From Chelatococcus albus (GTDB taxonomy: Bacteria > Pseudomonadota > Alphaproteobacteria > Rhizobiales > Beijerinckiaceae): DNA of 64,000 nucleotides. Under the pieces are notes generated by a model that ran no database searches, was not told where the DNA came from, and saw only the letters and a program-made list of their open reading frames with translations. The position numbers were made by a program, and so were the translations under genes. Below, in pieces: positions 29,654 through 39,745 of the stretch. Numbering within the stretch: the stretch's first letter is position 1; the number at the start of each line of letters is the position of its first letter. The DNA lies in the NCBI RefSeq assembly GCF_030067675.1, contig NZ_JASJEV010000003.1, forward strand, positions 124,001 to 188,000, in the 5' to 3' direction.

Positions 29654-30391
29654 ATGCCCCGCCTCCGCCCCCTTCTCCTGCCCGGTCTGCTCACGCTTGC
29701 GGCGCTCGCCGTCCTCCTGTCGCTCGGCACGTGGCAGCTCGGCCGCAAGGCGTGGAAGGATGAGCTCCTCGCACGCATAGAGGCCCGCATCCATGCCACC
29801 CCGGGCGAGATCGTCCGGGAGGAGGAATGGCCAGCGTGGAAGGTGGCCGAAGACGAGTACAGACGCGCGCGCCTCACCGGCACCTTCCGCCACGACGCCG
29901 AAGTCCTGGTGCACGGCAACAGCCCGCGCGACCCGCGCAGCGGCAGCGTCCTGCCCGGCTACTACGTGTTGACACCGCTCGTGCGCGACGACGGCACGAC
30001 GGTCATCGTCAACCGCGGCTTCGTGCCGCTCGACCGCAGGGCGCCGGACACCCGGCCCGACGGGCAGGTCGCAGGGGCCGTCACCGTCACGGGTGTCGTG
30101 CGGGCGCCCGAGGAGGGGGGCTGGTTCGTCCCGCAGAACGACGCGGCCAAGGGCGAGTGGTTCACGCGCGACGTCGCCGCGATCGCCGCCGCCAAGAAGC
30201 TCCAGCGTGTCGCGCCCTTCTATGTCGATGCCGACGCCGCACCCAATCCGGGCGGCTGGCCACGGGGCGGTCTCACCGTCGTGAACTTCCCCAACAACCA
30301 CCTCGAATATGCCCTGACCTGGTACGGCCTCGCCGTGGGTGCCGCCGGCGTCTTCATCGCCTGGGCGTGGCGGAGGCTGCGCGGCGCCTGA
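29654..30391 (+). CDS. SURF1 family cytochrome oxidase assembly protein
   Basis: A 245-residue SURF1 protein with the characteristic two-helix topology: an N-terminal helix (about 8-24) and a C-terminal one (about 219-238), with a periplasmic domain between. Motifs GTWQLGRKAWKDELL, VNRGFVPLDRR, and NFPNNHLEYALTWYGLA are family signatures. In Paracoccus and Rhodobacter, Surf1 helps insert or supply heme a to subunit I. It is 66 bases after the DUF983 gene. Confidence 0.94.
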   Translation: MPRLRPLLLPGLLTLAALAVLLSLGTWQLGRKAWKDELLARIEARIHATPGEIVREEEWPAWKVAEDEYRRARLTGTFRHDAEVLVHGNSPRDPRSGSVLPGYYVLTPLVRDDGTTVIVNRGFVPLDRRAPDTRPDGQVAGAVTVTGVVRAPEEGGWFVPQNDAAKGEWFTRDVAAIAAAKKLQRVAPFYVDADAAPNPGGWPRGGLTVVNFPNNHLEYALTWYGLAVGAAGVFIAWAWRRLRGA

Positions 30392-30469
30392 TCCCGCGAG
30401 GGTGCGCGCCGGCGAGTTCCTTGCCTCCACCTGGCCCCGCGCGTAGTGTCCGCCGGTTCACGGGGAGAA

Positions 30470-31891
30470 ATGACCTTGCTGCACGTCTCGACCCGCGGGG
30501 AGGCGCCCGCGATCGGCTTCACCGAAGCGCTGCTGGCCGGGCTTGCCCGCGACGGCGGCCTCTACGTCCCGCAGAGCTGGCCGCAGTTCACGTCCGAGAC
30601 GATCGCCGGCTTCGCCGCCAGGTCTTACGCCGGCGTGGCGGAACAGGTGGTGGGCGCCCTCACCGACGGCGAGATCGAGCACCCGGCCCTCGCCGGCATG
30701 ATCGGCGACGCCTATGCGACCTTCCGCCACCCGGCCGTCTGCCCTCTCGTCCAGATCGACGACAATCTCTTCGTGCTCGAGCTCTTTCACGGCCCGACGC
30801 TCGCGTTCAAGGACGTGGCCATGCAGCTCCTCGGGCGGCTCATGGATCACGTGCTGAAGAGCCGCGGCGCGCGCGCGACCATCATCGGGGCGACGTCGGG
30901 CGACACCGGCAGCGCCGCGATCGAGGCCTTCAGGGGCCTGTCGCAGGTCGACGTCTTCATCCTCTACCCGCACGGCCGCGTGTCCGAGGTGCAGCGCCGG
31001 CAGATGACCACCGTCGACGCGCCGAACGTGCATGCCCTCGCCCTGGAGGGCACTTTCGACGACTGCCAGGCGATCCTGAAGGGGCTCTTCAACAACCACC
31101 GCTTCCGCGACGAGTTGAAGCTCTCGGGCGTCAATTCAATCAACTGGGCGCGTATCGTTGCGCAGGTGGTCTACTACTTCACGGCCGCCGTGTCGCTCGG
31201 GGCGCCCCACCGTCCCGTCTCATTCACGGTGCCGACCGGCAATTTCGGCGACATCCTCGCCGGCTACGTGGCCAAGCGCATGGGCCTGCCGGTCGCCCGG
31301 CTCGGCATTGCCACCAATACGAACGACATCCTCGCCCGCGCGCTCGCGAGCGGGCGGTACGAGGTGACCGGCGTCGCCCCCACCACCTCCCCCTCCATGG
31401 ACATCCAGGTGTCCTCGAACTTCGAACGCCTGCTGTTTGAGGCCTATGGCCGCGACGGCGCCGCCGTGCGGCAGCTGATGGCAAGCCTCGCCCAGTCCGG
31501 CAGTTTCGACATCGCCGCGGCTCCGCTCGCGGCGATCCGGCGGGAATTCACCGCCGGCCGCAGCACGGAGGCCGAGACGGCGCGCGAGATCGACGAGACC
31601 TGGACCCGCGCGGGCTATCTCCTCGACCCGCACACCGCCGTCGGCACCGCGGTCGCCCGCCGGGCGCACGTCGAGGATCCCGCGACGCCGATGGTCGTGC
31701 TCTCGACCGCGCACCCGGCCAAGTTCCCCGATGCGGTGGAGAAGGCAAGCGGCGTGCGCCCGCCCCTGCCGGCCCATCTTGCGGATCTCCACGACCGTCC
31801 CGAGCGCTTCACCGTTCTCCCGAACGACCAGCGCGCCGTCGAAACCTTCGTGCGCACGCATGCGCGCGCCGTGCGCGGAGCCGCTGCATGA
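30470..31891 (+). CDS. thrC: threonine synthase
   Basis: A 473-residue PLP enzyme that makes threonine from O-phosphohomoserine. The PLP lysine is K114 in HGPTLAFKDVAMQLL, and the phosphate-binding loop is GATSGDTGSAAIEAF. FTVPTGNFGDILAGYVAKRMG is another family block. It is the longer, ThrC class 2 (fungal/proteobacterial) form. GGGGAG precedes ATG 30470; a GTG at 30446 is also in frame. It overlaps the following M16 protease by four bases (ATGA), an arrangement common in Alphaproteobacteria. Confidence 0.97.
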   Translation: MTLLHVSTRGEAPAIGFTEALLAGLARDGGLYVPQSWPQFTSETIAGFAARSYAGVAEQVVGALTDGEIEHPALAGMIGDAYATFRHPAVCPLVQIDDNLFVLELFHGPTLAFKDVAMQLLGRLMDHVLKSRGARATIIGATSGDTGSAAIEAFRGLSQVDVFILYPHGRVSEVQRRQMTTVDAPNVHALALEGTFDDCQAILKGLFNNHRFRDELKLSGVNSINWARIVAQVVYYFTAAVSLGAPHRPVSFTVPTGNFGDILAGYVAKRMGLPVARLGIATNTNDILARALASGRYEVTGVAPTTSPSMDIQVSSNFERLLFEAYGRDGAAVRQLMASLAQSGSFDIAAAPLAAIRREFTAGRSTEAETAREIDETWTRAGYLLDPHTAVGTAVARRAHVEDPATPMVVLSTAHPAKFPDAVEKASGVRPPLPAHLADLHDRPERFTVLPNDQRAVETFVRTHARAVRGAAA

Positions 31892-33183
31892 ACGCGACCA
31901 TGCCTCTGCCGAGCGATGCGCGCGTGCGCGTGACCACGCTCGACGGGGGCCTGCGCGTCGCCAGCGAAGCGATGCCGCATCTCGCCACCGCCGCCGTCGG
32001 CGTGTGGATCGGCACGGGCGCCCGCCACGAGCGCCTCGATGAGCACGGCCTGTCGCATCTCCTGGAGCATATGGCCTTCAAGGGGACGCGCCGGCGCTCG
32101 GCGCGCGCCATCGCCGAGGCCATCGAAGCCGTGGGCGGCGAGCTCAATGCCGAAACGAGCGTGGAATACACCGCCTACGGCACGCGCCTCCTCGGTGAGG
32201 ACGTGCCGCTCGCCCTCGACATCCTTGCCGATATCCTGACCGAGTCGGTCTTCGATGCCGCCGAGCTCGCCCGTGAAAAGGGTGTCATCCTGCAGGAAAT
32301 CGGCGCCGTCGAGGATGCGCCCGACGACCTCGTCACCGACGTCTTCCTCGAGACGGCCTTCCCCGACCAGCCCATCGGCCGGCGCATCCTCGGCACGCCG
32401 AAGACCGTGCGCGGCTTCGACCGCGAGGCCATCACCGCCTTCCTCGCGCGCGAGTATCGCGCTCCGCAGGTCGTCGTTTCGGCGGTCGGTGCCGTCGATC
32501 ACGAGCGCCTCGTCGCAGATGTCGCACGGCTCTTCGCCGCGCTGCCCGGCGGCGCCGCGCCGCCCGCCGCCCCTGCGCGCTTCGCCGGAGGAGAGGCACG
32601 CCTCGAACGTGACCTCGAGCAGGCGCATCTCGTCATCGGCTTTCCGGGCTGCTCGTACCATCAGCGCGAGCAATACGCCGTGCAGGTCTTCGGCAATCTC
32701 CTCGGCGGGGGCATGTCGTCTCGCCTCTTCCAGGAGGTGCGTGAGGAGCGCGGGCTTGCCTATGCGGTCGACGCCTTTCACTGGCCCTTCGCCGACACGG
32801 GCATCTTCGGCATTTCGGCGGGAACCGACCCGCAGGATCTCGCGGCGCTCGTGCCTGTCGCGCTGGACTGCCTGATGGAGGCCGCCGCCGGCGCGACCGA
32901 CGAGGAAGTGGCCCGCGCCAAGGCCCAGATGAAGGTCTCGCTGCTGACCGCCCTCGAATCGCCCGGCAACCGCGCCGAGCAGATCGCGCGGCAGATCCTC
33001 GCCTTCAACCGCGTCATCCCGCGCGAAGAGATCGTCGGCCGCATCGATGCGATCACGACCGAGGAGGTGCGCCGCGCGGGCGGCGCACTGGCAGCGAGCT
33101 CCCCCGTCGTGGCTGCCATCGGCCCCCTCGCCGGCCTGCCGTCGCTCGATGCGATCCGGAGGCATCTCGGTAGCCCGAGGTGA
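31888..33183 (+). CDS. M16 family zinc metallopeptidase (mitochondrial processing peptidase beta-like)
   Basis: A 431-residue M16B peptidase, close in sequence to the beta subunit of mitochondrial processing peptidase. The inverted zinc motif HxxEH is H57-LLE-H61 in SHLLEHMAFKGT, and the glycine-rich loop is in LLGGGMSSRLFQEVREERGLAY. No signal peptide is visible, so a cytoplasmic peptidase, perhaps clearing small peptides, is likely. It is translationally coupled to thrC (ATGA overlap) and is 7 bases before the acetyltransferase gene. Confidence 0.93.
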   Translation: MNATMPLPSDARVRVTTLDGGLRVASEAMPHLATAAVGVWIGTGARHERLDEHGLSHLLEHMAFKGTRRRSARAIAEAIEAVGGELNAETSVEYTAYGTRLLGEDVPLALDILADILTESVFDAAELAREKGVILQEIGAVEDAPDDLVTDVFLETAFPDQPIGRRILGTPKTVRGFDREAITAFLAREYRAPQVVVSAVGAVDHERLVADVARLFAALPGGAAPPAAPARFAGGEARLERDLEQAHLVIGFPGCSYHQREQYAVQVFGNLLGGGMSSRLFQEVREERGLAYAVDAFHWPFADTGIFGISAGTDPQDLAALVPVALDCLMEAAAGATDEEVARAKAQMKVSLLTALESPGNRAEQIARQILAFNRVIPREEIVGRIDAITTEEVRRAGGALAASSPVVAAIGPLAGLPSLDAIRRHLGSPR

Positions 33184-33190
33184 GGCCGCC

Positions 33191-33778
33191 ATGGTTCTCT
33201 TCCGCTTCACCCCCGCCAATGAAAGCCTGCCGGTCGTGCGCGGCGAGGGGGTCTATCTGCGTGCTCCGCAGATGGCCGACTACGAGGCCTGGGCAAGCCT
33301 GCGCGAGGCAAGCCGCGCCTTCCTCGAGCCGTGGGAACCCATCTGGCCGGCGGACGACCTGACGCGCCCGGCCTTTCGGCGGCGGGTGCGCCGCTACGCG
33401 GAGGAAATCCGCAGCGACATGGCCTACCCCTTCTTCCTCTTCCGGGAGGCGGACGGGGTGCTCCTGGGCGGGCTCACCCTCGGCCTCGTACGCCGCGGTG
33501 TGGCGCAGGCCTGCACGCTCGGCTACTGGATGGGCGCTGCTTACGCGCGGCAGGGCTACATGACACACGGCGTGCGCGCCGCGACGCGCTTCGCCTTCAG
33601 CGAGCTCGGCCTGCGACGGATAGAGGCCGCTTGTTTGCCGTCGAACGAAGCCTCGATCCGCCTTCTCGAAAAAGCCGGATTCACCCGCGAGGGCTACGCG
33701 CGCCGGTATCTGTGCATCGCCGGCAGCTGGCAGGACCATCTTCTCTATGCATTGCTGCGCGACGATCCGGTGCGATGA
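33191..33778 (+). CDS. GNAT family N-acetyltransferase (RimJ-like)
   Basis: A 195-residue GNAT of the RimJ/RimL type, which acetylates N-terminal alanine or serine of ribosomal proteins or other small targets. Typical features are GVYLRAPQMADYEAWA at the N-terminus, LGYWMGAAYARQGYMTHGV with the acetyl-CoA loop, and RRIEAACLPSNEASIRLLEKAGFTREG near the end. ATG 33191 lies seven bases after the M16 stop; GAGG overlaps that stop. It closes the thrC-M16-GNAT unit. Substrate unknown. Confidence 0.88.
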   Translation: MVLFRFTPANESLPVVRGEGVYLRAPQMADYEAWASLREASRAFLEPWEPIWPADDLTRPAFRRRVRRYAEEIRSDMAYPFFLFREADGVLLGGLTLGLVRRGVAQACTLGYWMGAAYARQGYMTHGVRAATRFAFSELGLRRIEAACLPSNEASIRLLEKAGFTREGYARRYLCIAGSWQDHLLYALLRDDPVR

Positions 33779-34018
33779 TGGCGGGAGCCCGAGCGATGGG
33801 GACGGCTGACCACCTCTCCTTGCTCTCATGCCGCGTCGCCGATACCACTGTCACGAGCCGGACGCCGAGCATGCCGATCTCGTTCGCGAAACGCTCACGA
33901 TCGAGGCCGACATGCAGGATTCCAGAGAAACTTGCCGCTCCCGCGTGTTCCGTCCGCCGGTAGGCGGAACCCGCGCGAACGGCATGGCGCCTCCGCCCCA
34001 CACCGCGAGAGTCCCGCG

Positions 34019-36898
34019 TTGCGATTGATCCGCGTTCTCACCCTCGTCCTCGTCGCTCTTTGCCTCGCCCTCGCAGGGCGGCCGGCCGAGGCCGTCGAGG
34101 CGGTACGGGTGACGCTCAACGCTCCGGCGCTCGACTTGACTCCGGTCGTCGAGCACTACCGGTCCGAGGGTGACCTCATCCAGATCTCGACGGCGCCCGG
34201 CCCCGATGGCATCGTGCGCCGCATCGCGGTCAAGGCGCGCGAGGGCGGCACGCGGCCGGACTGGATCGTCTTCGCGCTCACGAATGACACCGACGAGCAG
34301 ATCGATCGCCTGCTCGTGGCGCCGCACTATCGGCTCGTGGGCTCCGGCGTGGTCTGGCCCGATCTCGGCGCCTCCCGCATCGCCGCCGTCACGGCGAGCC
34401 AGGGCATCCGGCCCGAGCGGGAGGACAGCGCCGACGCCGACGTCTTCACCATCACGCTCGACCCGGGCACGACGGTGACCTTCGTGGCGGAACTGCGCAC
34501 GCCGAACCTGCCGCAGCTCTATCTGTGGGAACCGGAAGCCTACAAGGCCAAGGTCAACGGCCTCACGCTCTACAAGGGCATCATCATCGGGGTCGCGGGC
34601 CTCCTCGCGCTGTTCCTCACCATCGTCTTCGTGGTCAAGGGTGCGGTCATCTTCCCGGCCGCGGCAGCTCTCGCCTGGGCGGTCCTCGCCTATACCTGCA
34701 TCGACTTCGGCTTCTTCCAGCAGATCTTTCCCATCACGCAGGCTGCTGACCGCATCTACCGCGCCGCGGCCGAGGCCGTGCTCGCCGCCACGCTCCTCGT
34801 CTTCCTCTTCGCCTATCTCAACCTCAACCGCTGGCACGTGCGCTACAGCCACGTCACGGCCGGCTGGCTCCTCTTCCTCGGCGCCCTCGTCGGCCTCGCC
34901 GTCTTCGACGCGCCAGTGGCCGCAGGCGTGGCGCGCATCTCCGTCGCAGCCGTCGCGGCCATCGGCTTCGCGCTCGTCATCCACCTCGCGAGCCACGGCT
35001 ACGACCGGGCGGTGATGCTGATCCCGACCTGGTTCCTGCTCCTCGTCTGGGTGGCAGCCGCCGGTTTCACGGTCCTCGGGCAGCTGACGCGCGACCTCGT
35101 CTCGCCCGCCCTCATCGGTGGCCTGGTGCTCATCGTCATGCTCATCGGCTTCACCGTGATGCAGCATGCCTTTGCCGGCGGCGCGCTGGCGCAGGGCCTC
35201 GTCAGCGACACCGAGCGCAAGGCGCTGGCGCTCGCCGGATCCGGCGACATCGTCTTCGACTGGGACGTGTCGGCCGACAAGATCTTCGTGAGCCCCGAGG
35301 TCGAGCAGCTCCTCGGCCTCAAGCGCGGCACGCTCGAAGGCCCGGCCTCCACCTGGCTCGACATCATCCATCCCTTCGACCGCGACCGCTATCGGGCGAC
35401 GCTCGATGCCGTGATCGAGCAGCGTCGCGGCCGCGTGGTGCAGGACTTCCGATTGCGCGCCGCCGGCGGGCAGTTCTTCTGGTTCAACCTGAAGGCGCGC
35501 CCTGTCGTCGGCTCCGACGGCGAGGTAATTCGCGTCGTCGGCACGCTCGCGGACGTGACGGAGAGCAAGACCGCCGAGGAGCGCCTGCTGCACGACGCCG
35601 TGCACGACAACCTCACCGGCCTGCCCAACCGCGAGCTGTTCCACGACCGCCTCGACGCCGCCCTCGTCTTCGCGCAGCGCAGCCAGATGCTGCGGCCGAC
35701 CGTCATCGTCATCGACATCGACCGTTTCAAGCAGGTCAACGAGTCGATCGGACTGTCGGCGGGGGACTCGATCCTCCTCACGCTGTCGCGCCGCCTGGGG
35801 CGCCTCTTGCGGCCGCAGGACACGCTCGCCCGCATCGCCGGCGACGAGTTTGCCATCATCCTGCTGTCCGAGCGCGATTCCGACCGCATCATCACCTTCG
35901 CCGAGATGATCCGGCGCGCGGTCACGACCCCGGTCACCTTCGCCGACCGCGAGATCTTCCTCACCGCCTCGATCGGCATTGCGCTCTATGATGCCCAGGC
36001 CGACGTGAAGCGTGACGAGTGGCTGAAGAACGCCGAGATCGCCATGGTGCACGCCAAGCGCCAGGGCGGCGACCGCATCGAGGTGTTCCGGCCCAACATG
36101 CGCGCCCAGCGCAGCGACCGCCTGACTCTCGAGAGCGACCTTCGCCGGGCGCTTGAGCGCGGTGAGATGAAGGTGCTCTTTCAGCCCATCGTCCGCCTGG
36201 AAGATCGCACCGTGGCCGGATTCGAGGCGCTGCTGCGCTGGGATCATCCCAAGCTCGGGCGCCTTCCCCCGCACGAGTTCATCCCCATCGCCGAGGAGAC
36301 GGGCCTCATCGTCGACCTCGGCGTCTTCGCCCTCGAACGCACGGCACGCGAACTCGCTGCCTGGCAGCGGGCCCTCGAGGTCGCCCCCCCGATCTTCGCC
36401 TCAGTCAATGTGTCGAGCCGCCAGCTCCTGCGTCACGACCTCCTGCACGACGTGAAGACGGTGCTCGCGCGAACGCCGGTGACGCCGGGCTCCCTCAAGC
36501 TCGAGCTGACCGAAAGCCTGGTGATGGAAAACCCGGAATATGCTGCGCAGATGCTCGCCCGCATCCGTGACCTCGGCGCCGGCCTCTCCCTCGACGATTT
36601 CGGCACGGGCTACTCGGCGCTCGCCTATCTGCAGCGCTTCCCCTTCGACACGATCAAGATCGATCAGTCCTTCGTGCGCCAGATGTCGAACGGCTCGCGA
36701 CCGGTCATCCTGCGCTCCATCATCTCGCTCGCCCACGAGCTCGGCATGGAGGTGGTGGCGGAAGGCGCCGAGAACGAATCCGATGCCATTGAGCTCTTCA
36801 ACATGGGCTGCGAATATGCCCAGGGCTACGCCTTCGGCGAGCCGATGAGCGCCCATGAGGCCCGTCGCCTCGTCGGCGCGACGCCGGAGGCGGCCTGA
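34019..36898 (+). CDS. membrane-bound PAS-GGDEF-EAL protein (cyclic-di-GMP turnover)
   Basis: A 959-residue sensor. The rare TTG start at 34019 gives a clean signal peptide (to about residue 25); no ATG exists in frame for this N-terminus. A periplasmic domain (26-180), seven or so membrane helices (185-385, a 7TM-DISM-like layout), a PAS domain (400-515), GGDEF domain (525-690) and EAL domain (700-950) follow. The GGDEF motif is AGDEF (607-611), so cyclase activity is uncertain. EAL residues look intact: EAL 736-738, [17 protein letters not shown] and EGAEN. A net c-di-GMP phosphodiesterase is the likeliest reading. Confidence 0.9.
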   Translation: MRLIRVLTLVLVALCLALAGRPAEAVEAVRVTLNAPALDLTPVVEHYRSEGDLIQISTAPGPDGIVRRIAVKAREGGTRPDWIVFALTNDTDEQIDRLLVAPHYRLVGSGVVWPDLGASRIAAVTASQGIRPEREDSADADVFTITLDPGTTVTFVAELRTPNLPQLYLWEPEAYKAKVNGLTLYKGIIIGVAGLLALFLTIVFVVKGAVIFPAAAALAWAVLAYTCIDFGFFQQIFPITQAADRIYRAAAEAVLAATLLVFLFAYLNLNRWHVRYSHVTAGWLLFLGALVGLAVFDAPVAAGVARISVAAVAAIGFALVIHLASHGYDRAVMLIPTWFLLLVWVAAAGFTVLGQLTRDLVSPALIGGLVLIVMLIGFTVMQHAFAGGALAQGLVSDTERKALALAGSGDIVFDWDVSADKIFVSPEVEQLLGLKRGTLEGPASTWLDIIHPFDRDRYRATLDAVIEQRRGRVVQDFRLRAAGGQFFWFNLKARPVVGSDGEVIRVVGTLADVTESKTAEERLLHDAVHDNLTGLPNRELFHDRLDAALVFAQRSQMLRPTVIVIDIDRFKQVNESIGLSAGDSILLTLSRRLGRLLRPQDTLARIAGDEFAIILLSERDSDRIITFAEMIRRAVTTPVTFADREIFLTASIGIALYDAQADVKRDEWLKNAEIAMVHAKRQGGDRIEVFRPNMRAQRSDRLTLESDLRRALERGEMKVLFQPIVRLEDRTVAGFEALLRWDHPKLGRLPPHEFIPIAEETGLIVDLGVFALERTARELAAWQRALEVAPPIFASVNVSSRQLLRHDLLHDVKTVLARTPVTPGSLKLELTESLVMENPEYAAQMLARIRDLGAGLSLDDFGTGYSALAYLQRFPFDTIKIDQSFVRQMSNGSRPVILRSIISLAHELGMEVVAEGAENESDAIELFNMGCEYAQGYAFGEPMSAHEARRLVGATPEAA

Positions 36899-36943
36899 CA
36901 TCCGCCGATGCCGGACGGCGCCTGCCGGTCGGGGGAGGATCGC

Positions 36944-37477
36944 ATGGCCGAGCCGACGCGCGAGACGCCGCGAACGGGCGGGCAGCCGCTCGCGGGACAG
37001 CCGATCGCACCGGGGGTGCGCATCGGCCACGTGCATCTCAAGGTGGCCGATCTCGATCGCGCCATCGCCTTCTATCAGGGCGTGCTCGGCTTCGCGGTCA
37101 CGCAGCGCTACGGCCGTGAGGCCGCCTTCCTGGCGGCCGGCGGCTACCATCACCACATCGGCCTCAATACATGGGAGAGCCGCGGCGGCGCTCCGCCCGC
37201 CCCTGGCACGACCGGCCTTTACCATTTCGCGGTGCTCTATCCGACGCGCGCCGCGCTGGCCGATGCCCTGCGCCGCCTCATGGCCGCCGGCATAGCCCTC
37301 GACGGAGCAGCCGATCACGGCGTGAGCGAGGCGCTCTATCTGCGCGATCCGGACGGGAATGGCGTGGAGCTCTACTGGGATCGCCCTGAATCCGCATGGC
37401 CGCGCACGCCGGATGGCGGGCTTGCGATGTTCACGCGAGCCCTCGATCTGGAAAAGCTCCTGGCCGAAGGGGCTTGA
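36944..37477 (+). CDS. VOC family protein (glyoxalase/extradiol dioxygenase-like)
   Basis: A 177-residue VOC-fold protein similar to the N-terminal part of catechol-2,3-dioxygenase CatE and related enzymes. Probable metal ligands are H31 (HVHLKV), H94 (YHFAVLYP) and E142 (NGVELYWDRP). The motif DPDGNGVELYWDRP is typical of this branch. A very strong GGGGGAGGA ribosome site precedes ATG 36944. It follows the GGDEF-EAL gene by 45 bases and converges on yqgE with only 12 bases between stops. Substrate unknown. Confidence 0.87.
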   Translation: MAEPTRETPRTGGQPLAGQPIAPGVRIGHVHLKVADLDRAIAFYQGVLGFAVTQRYGREAAFLAAGGYHHHIGLNTWESRGGAPPAPGTTGLYHFAVLYPTRAALADALRRLMAAGIALDGAADHGVSEALYLRDPDGNGVELYWDRPESAWPRTPDGGLAMFTRALDLEKLLAEGA

Positions 37478-37489
37478 GGCGGCAGGTCG

Positions 37490-38104
37490 TCAGGCGTGGC
37501 CCGCCTGGCCCGAGAGCATGCCGGGATCGATGCCGATGCGGCGCAAGGCACGCTCGTACTTGGTCTCGACCGCCGCGTCGAAGACGAGTGCCGGATCGGC
37601 CGGGCAGTTGAGCCAGCCGTTCGCCTGTATCTCCGTCTCGAGCTGGCCCGCGCCCCAGCCGGCATAGCCGAGCGCCAGCACCGCGTTCTCCGGCCCGTCG
37701 CCGCGTGCAATCGCCCGCAGGATGTCGATCGTCGCCGTCAGGCAGATGCCCTCGTCGATCGGCAGGGTCGAATTGTCGATGAAGAAGTCGGGCGTGTGCA
37801 GCACGAAGCCGCGCCCGGTCTCGACCGGCCCGCCGCGCAGCACCTTCACGCGCCCGACGCGCACGGGCAGGCGAATGGCCGCTTCCTGCGAGATGATGTC
37901 GAGCTGTACCAGAAGATCGGGAAAGCTCAGGTCCGGCGCCGGCTTGTTGACGATGATACCCATCGCGCCCTCTTCCGAATGGGCGCACAAATAGATCACC
38001 GTCCTCGCAAAGCGCTCGTCGGGCATTCCCGGCATCGCCACAAGCAGCTGGCCATCGAGATAGCCGCGTGGATCGCTGGTCAGAGTGGCGCGTTCGAGAC
38101 GCAT
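37490..38104 (-). CDS. YqgE/AlgH family protein
   Basis: A 204-residue DUF179 (YqgE/AlgH) protein. Family blocks are [30 protein letters not shown] and [17 protein letters not shown]. AlgH affects alginate regulation in Pseudomonas, but the biochemical role is unknown. The gene is divergent from the DsbD-N-like gene (127 bases apart) and converges on the VOC gene. Confidence 0.93.
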   Translation of the reverse strand: MRLERATLTSDPRGYLDGQLLVAMPGMPDERFARTVIYLCAHSEEGAMGIIVNKPAPDLSFPDLLVQLDIISQEAAIRLPVRVGRVKVLRGGPVETGRGFVLHTPDFFIDNSTLPIDEGICLTATIDILRAIARGDGPENAVLALGYAGWGAGQLETEIQANGWLNCPADPALVFDAAVETKYERALRRIGIDPGMLSGQAGHA

Positions 38105-38231
38105 CGATTCAATTCCTCTGCGCTATGCTACGGCCAAGAGCGCCTTTTTCAAAACACCTTTCGCGCTCAGGAGGCTCCAGTCACGGCATCGTGGCTCGCG
38201 CCGGCGCGCGATAGCCTCTATCTGGGTAGTC

Positions 38232-39110
38232 ATGATGAACCCAACCCGTCTCGTCCGCCGTCCGGCCGCCGGTCTGGCCGCCCTTCTGGGGCTGGCGTTC
38301 GCCATTCCGCTGGCGCAAGCCGATATCGGCACCTCCGGATCAGCCGCAGGGCAACGCTCGACCGTCCGTATCCTGGCGGACGGTAGGGGCGATTCTGGAG
38401 CCTACCGCGCGGGCGTCGCCATCGCCCTCGAGCCCGGCTTCAAGACCTACTGGCGCAACCCCGGCGATTCAGGCGTGCCGCCGACCTTCGACTGGACCGG
38501 CTCCGACAACGTCGCCTCGGTCACCGTGCGCTATCCGGCGCCGGAACGCTTCTTTGACGGCGTCGGCTATACCGTCGGCTATAAGGGCGACGTCGTCTTT
38601 CCTATCAGCATCGTGCCGCGCGATGCGGCGGCACCGGCCCGGCTCGCGCTGAAGCTCGATTACGCCGTCTGCGAGAAGCTGTGCATCCCGACGCAGGCGA
38701 AGCTGACACACGTGCTGCCCGCTGCGGGTGACGCGGCGGCATCCGGGGTGCTGCGGTCCGCCGAGGCGCGCGTGCCGCAACCGGCCAAGCTCGGCGCAAC
38801 CGTGCAGGGCCTCGCCCTCTCGCGCGTCGCGCTGCGCTCCGACGGCGCCTCGGCGGAACTCACGGCCGAGATTGCGGCTTCCGACGGGGGAGCGATTCGC
38901 GATCTCTTCGTGGAAGGACCGGACGGATGGTACTTCGGCAAGCCCGAGATTCGTGGCGAGCCGGGTGGCCCGCAGACCGTCCGCGTGCCCATCGAGGAGC
39001 GTCCGAAGGCGGCCGGAACGGCGCGGCTGCCCTTCGTCCTTACGCTTGTCGGCAACACCGCCGCCATCGAAGTCAGGACCGATCTCGACGTGGACGGCCT
39101 CAAGCGCTAA
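38232..39110 (+). CDS. secreted DsbD N-terminal-domain-like protein
   Basis: A 292-residue periplasmic protein with a signal peptide ending near LAQA (27-30) and an Ig-like domain of the DsbD alpha type. The cysteines C147 and C151 (CEKLCIP) match the thiol site of this domain, which in DsbD passes reductant to periplasmic partners such as DsbC. The membrane and C-terminal thioredoxin domains of full DsbD are missing. Such stand-alone domains are common in Hyphomicrobiales; the partner is unknown. An ATG pair (38232, 38235) starts it; the ribosome site is weak. Confidence 0.82.
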   Translation: MMNPTRLVRRPAAGLAALLGLAFAIPLAQADIGTSGSAAGQRSTVRILADGRGDSGAYRAGVAIALEPGFKTYWRNPGDSGVPPTFDWTGSDNVASVTVRYPAPERFFDGVGYTVGYKGDVVFPISIVPRDAAAPARLALKLDYAVCEKLCIPTQAKLTHVLPAAGDAAASGVLRSAEARVPQPAKLGATVQGLALSRVALRSDGASAELTAEIAASDGGAIRDLFVEGPDGWYFGKPEIRGEPGGPQTVRVPIEERPKAAGTARLPFVLTLVGNTAAIEVRTDLDVDGLKR

Positions 39111-39176
39111 CTCAGGAGGGATCCTGGCGGGCCTGTCCGGCGCGCCGTTCAATCCCGAAAGCGAGGAGCGCGATCC

Positions 39177-39662
39177 ATGGCCATCGAAGTGGGCGACCGG
39201 CTGCCGCAGGTAACCTTCCGTGTCATGACGGCGGAAGGACCGGCGGCCAGAACGACCGACGACATCTTCAAGGGGCGCAAGGTCGTGCTGTTCGCCGTGC
39301 CGGGCGCCTTCACCCCGACCTGCCACAACAACCACCTGCCCGGCTTCCTCGCCAAGGCGGACGAGATCAAGGCGCGCGGCATCGATGCCATTGCCGTCAC
39401 CGGCGTCAACGACGTCTTCGTCATGAACGCCTGGGCCAAGGCCTCCGGCGGCGAGGGCAAGATCGAGTTCCTGTCCGATGGCAACGCTGACTTCGCCAAG
39501 GCCGTCGGGCTCGCCTTCGACGGTTCTGGCTTCGGCCTCGGCACGCGCTCGCAGCGCTACTCGATGGTCGTGAACGACGGCGTGGTCGAGAAGCTCAATG
39601 TCGAGGACGCCCCCGGCAAGGCCGATGTCTCCGGGGCGGAGCACCTGCTCGGCCAGCTGTGA
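39177..39662 (+). CDS. peroxiredoxin (Prx5/AhpE-like redoxin, single cysteine)
   Basis: A 161-residue Prx5-subfamily peroxiredoxin that reduces hydrogen peroxide and alkyl hydroperoxides. The peroxidatic cysteine is C49 in PGAFTPTCHNNHLPGF. No other cysteine exists in the protein, so resolution must use an external thiol such as glutathione/glutaredoxin. R-containing TRSQRYSMVV is the usual active-site strand. It lies 66 bases after the DsbD-N-like gene, on the same strand, which groups two thiol-redox proteins. Confidence 0.94.
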   Translation: MAIEVGDRLPQVTFRVMTAEGPAARTTDDIFKGRKVVLFAVPGAFTPTCHNNHLPGFLAKADEIKARGIDAIAVTGVNDVFVMNAWAKASGGEGKIEFLSDGNADFAKAVGLAFDGSGFGLGTRSQRYSMVVNDGVVEKLNVEDAPGKADVSGAEHLLGQL

Positions 39663-39692
39663 CGGCGCCGGCTGCGCGGCAAACACAAGCGC

Positions 39693-39722
39693 GGTTCTCC
39701 GGGGGGCGATCTCCGGGGAACC
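39693..39722. terminator. hairpin between convergent peroxiredoxin gene and xseA
   Basis: GGTTCTCCGG (39693-39702) can pair with CCGGGGAACC (39713-39722), ten pairs with one G-T wobble, around a ten-base loop. There is no T tract. It lies between two facing stop codons and may end transcription from either side, but this is weak. Confidence 0.3.
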
Positions 39723-39745
39723 CTCGGGGCGATACGCCCGCTTCC

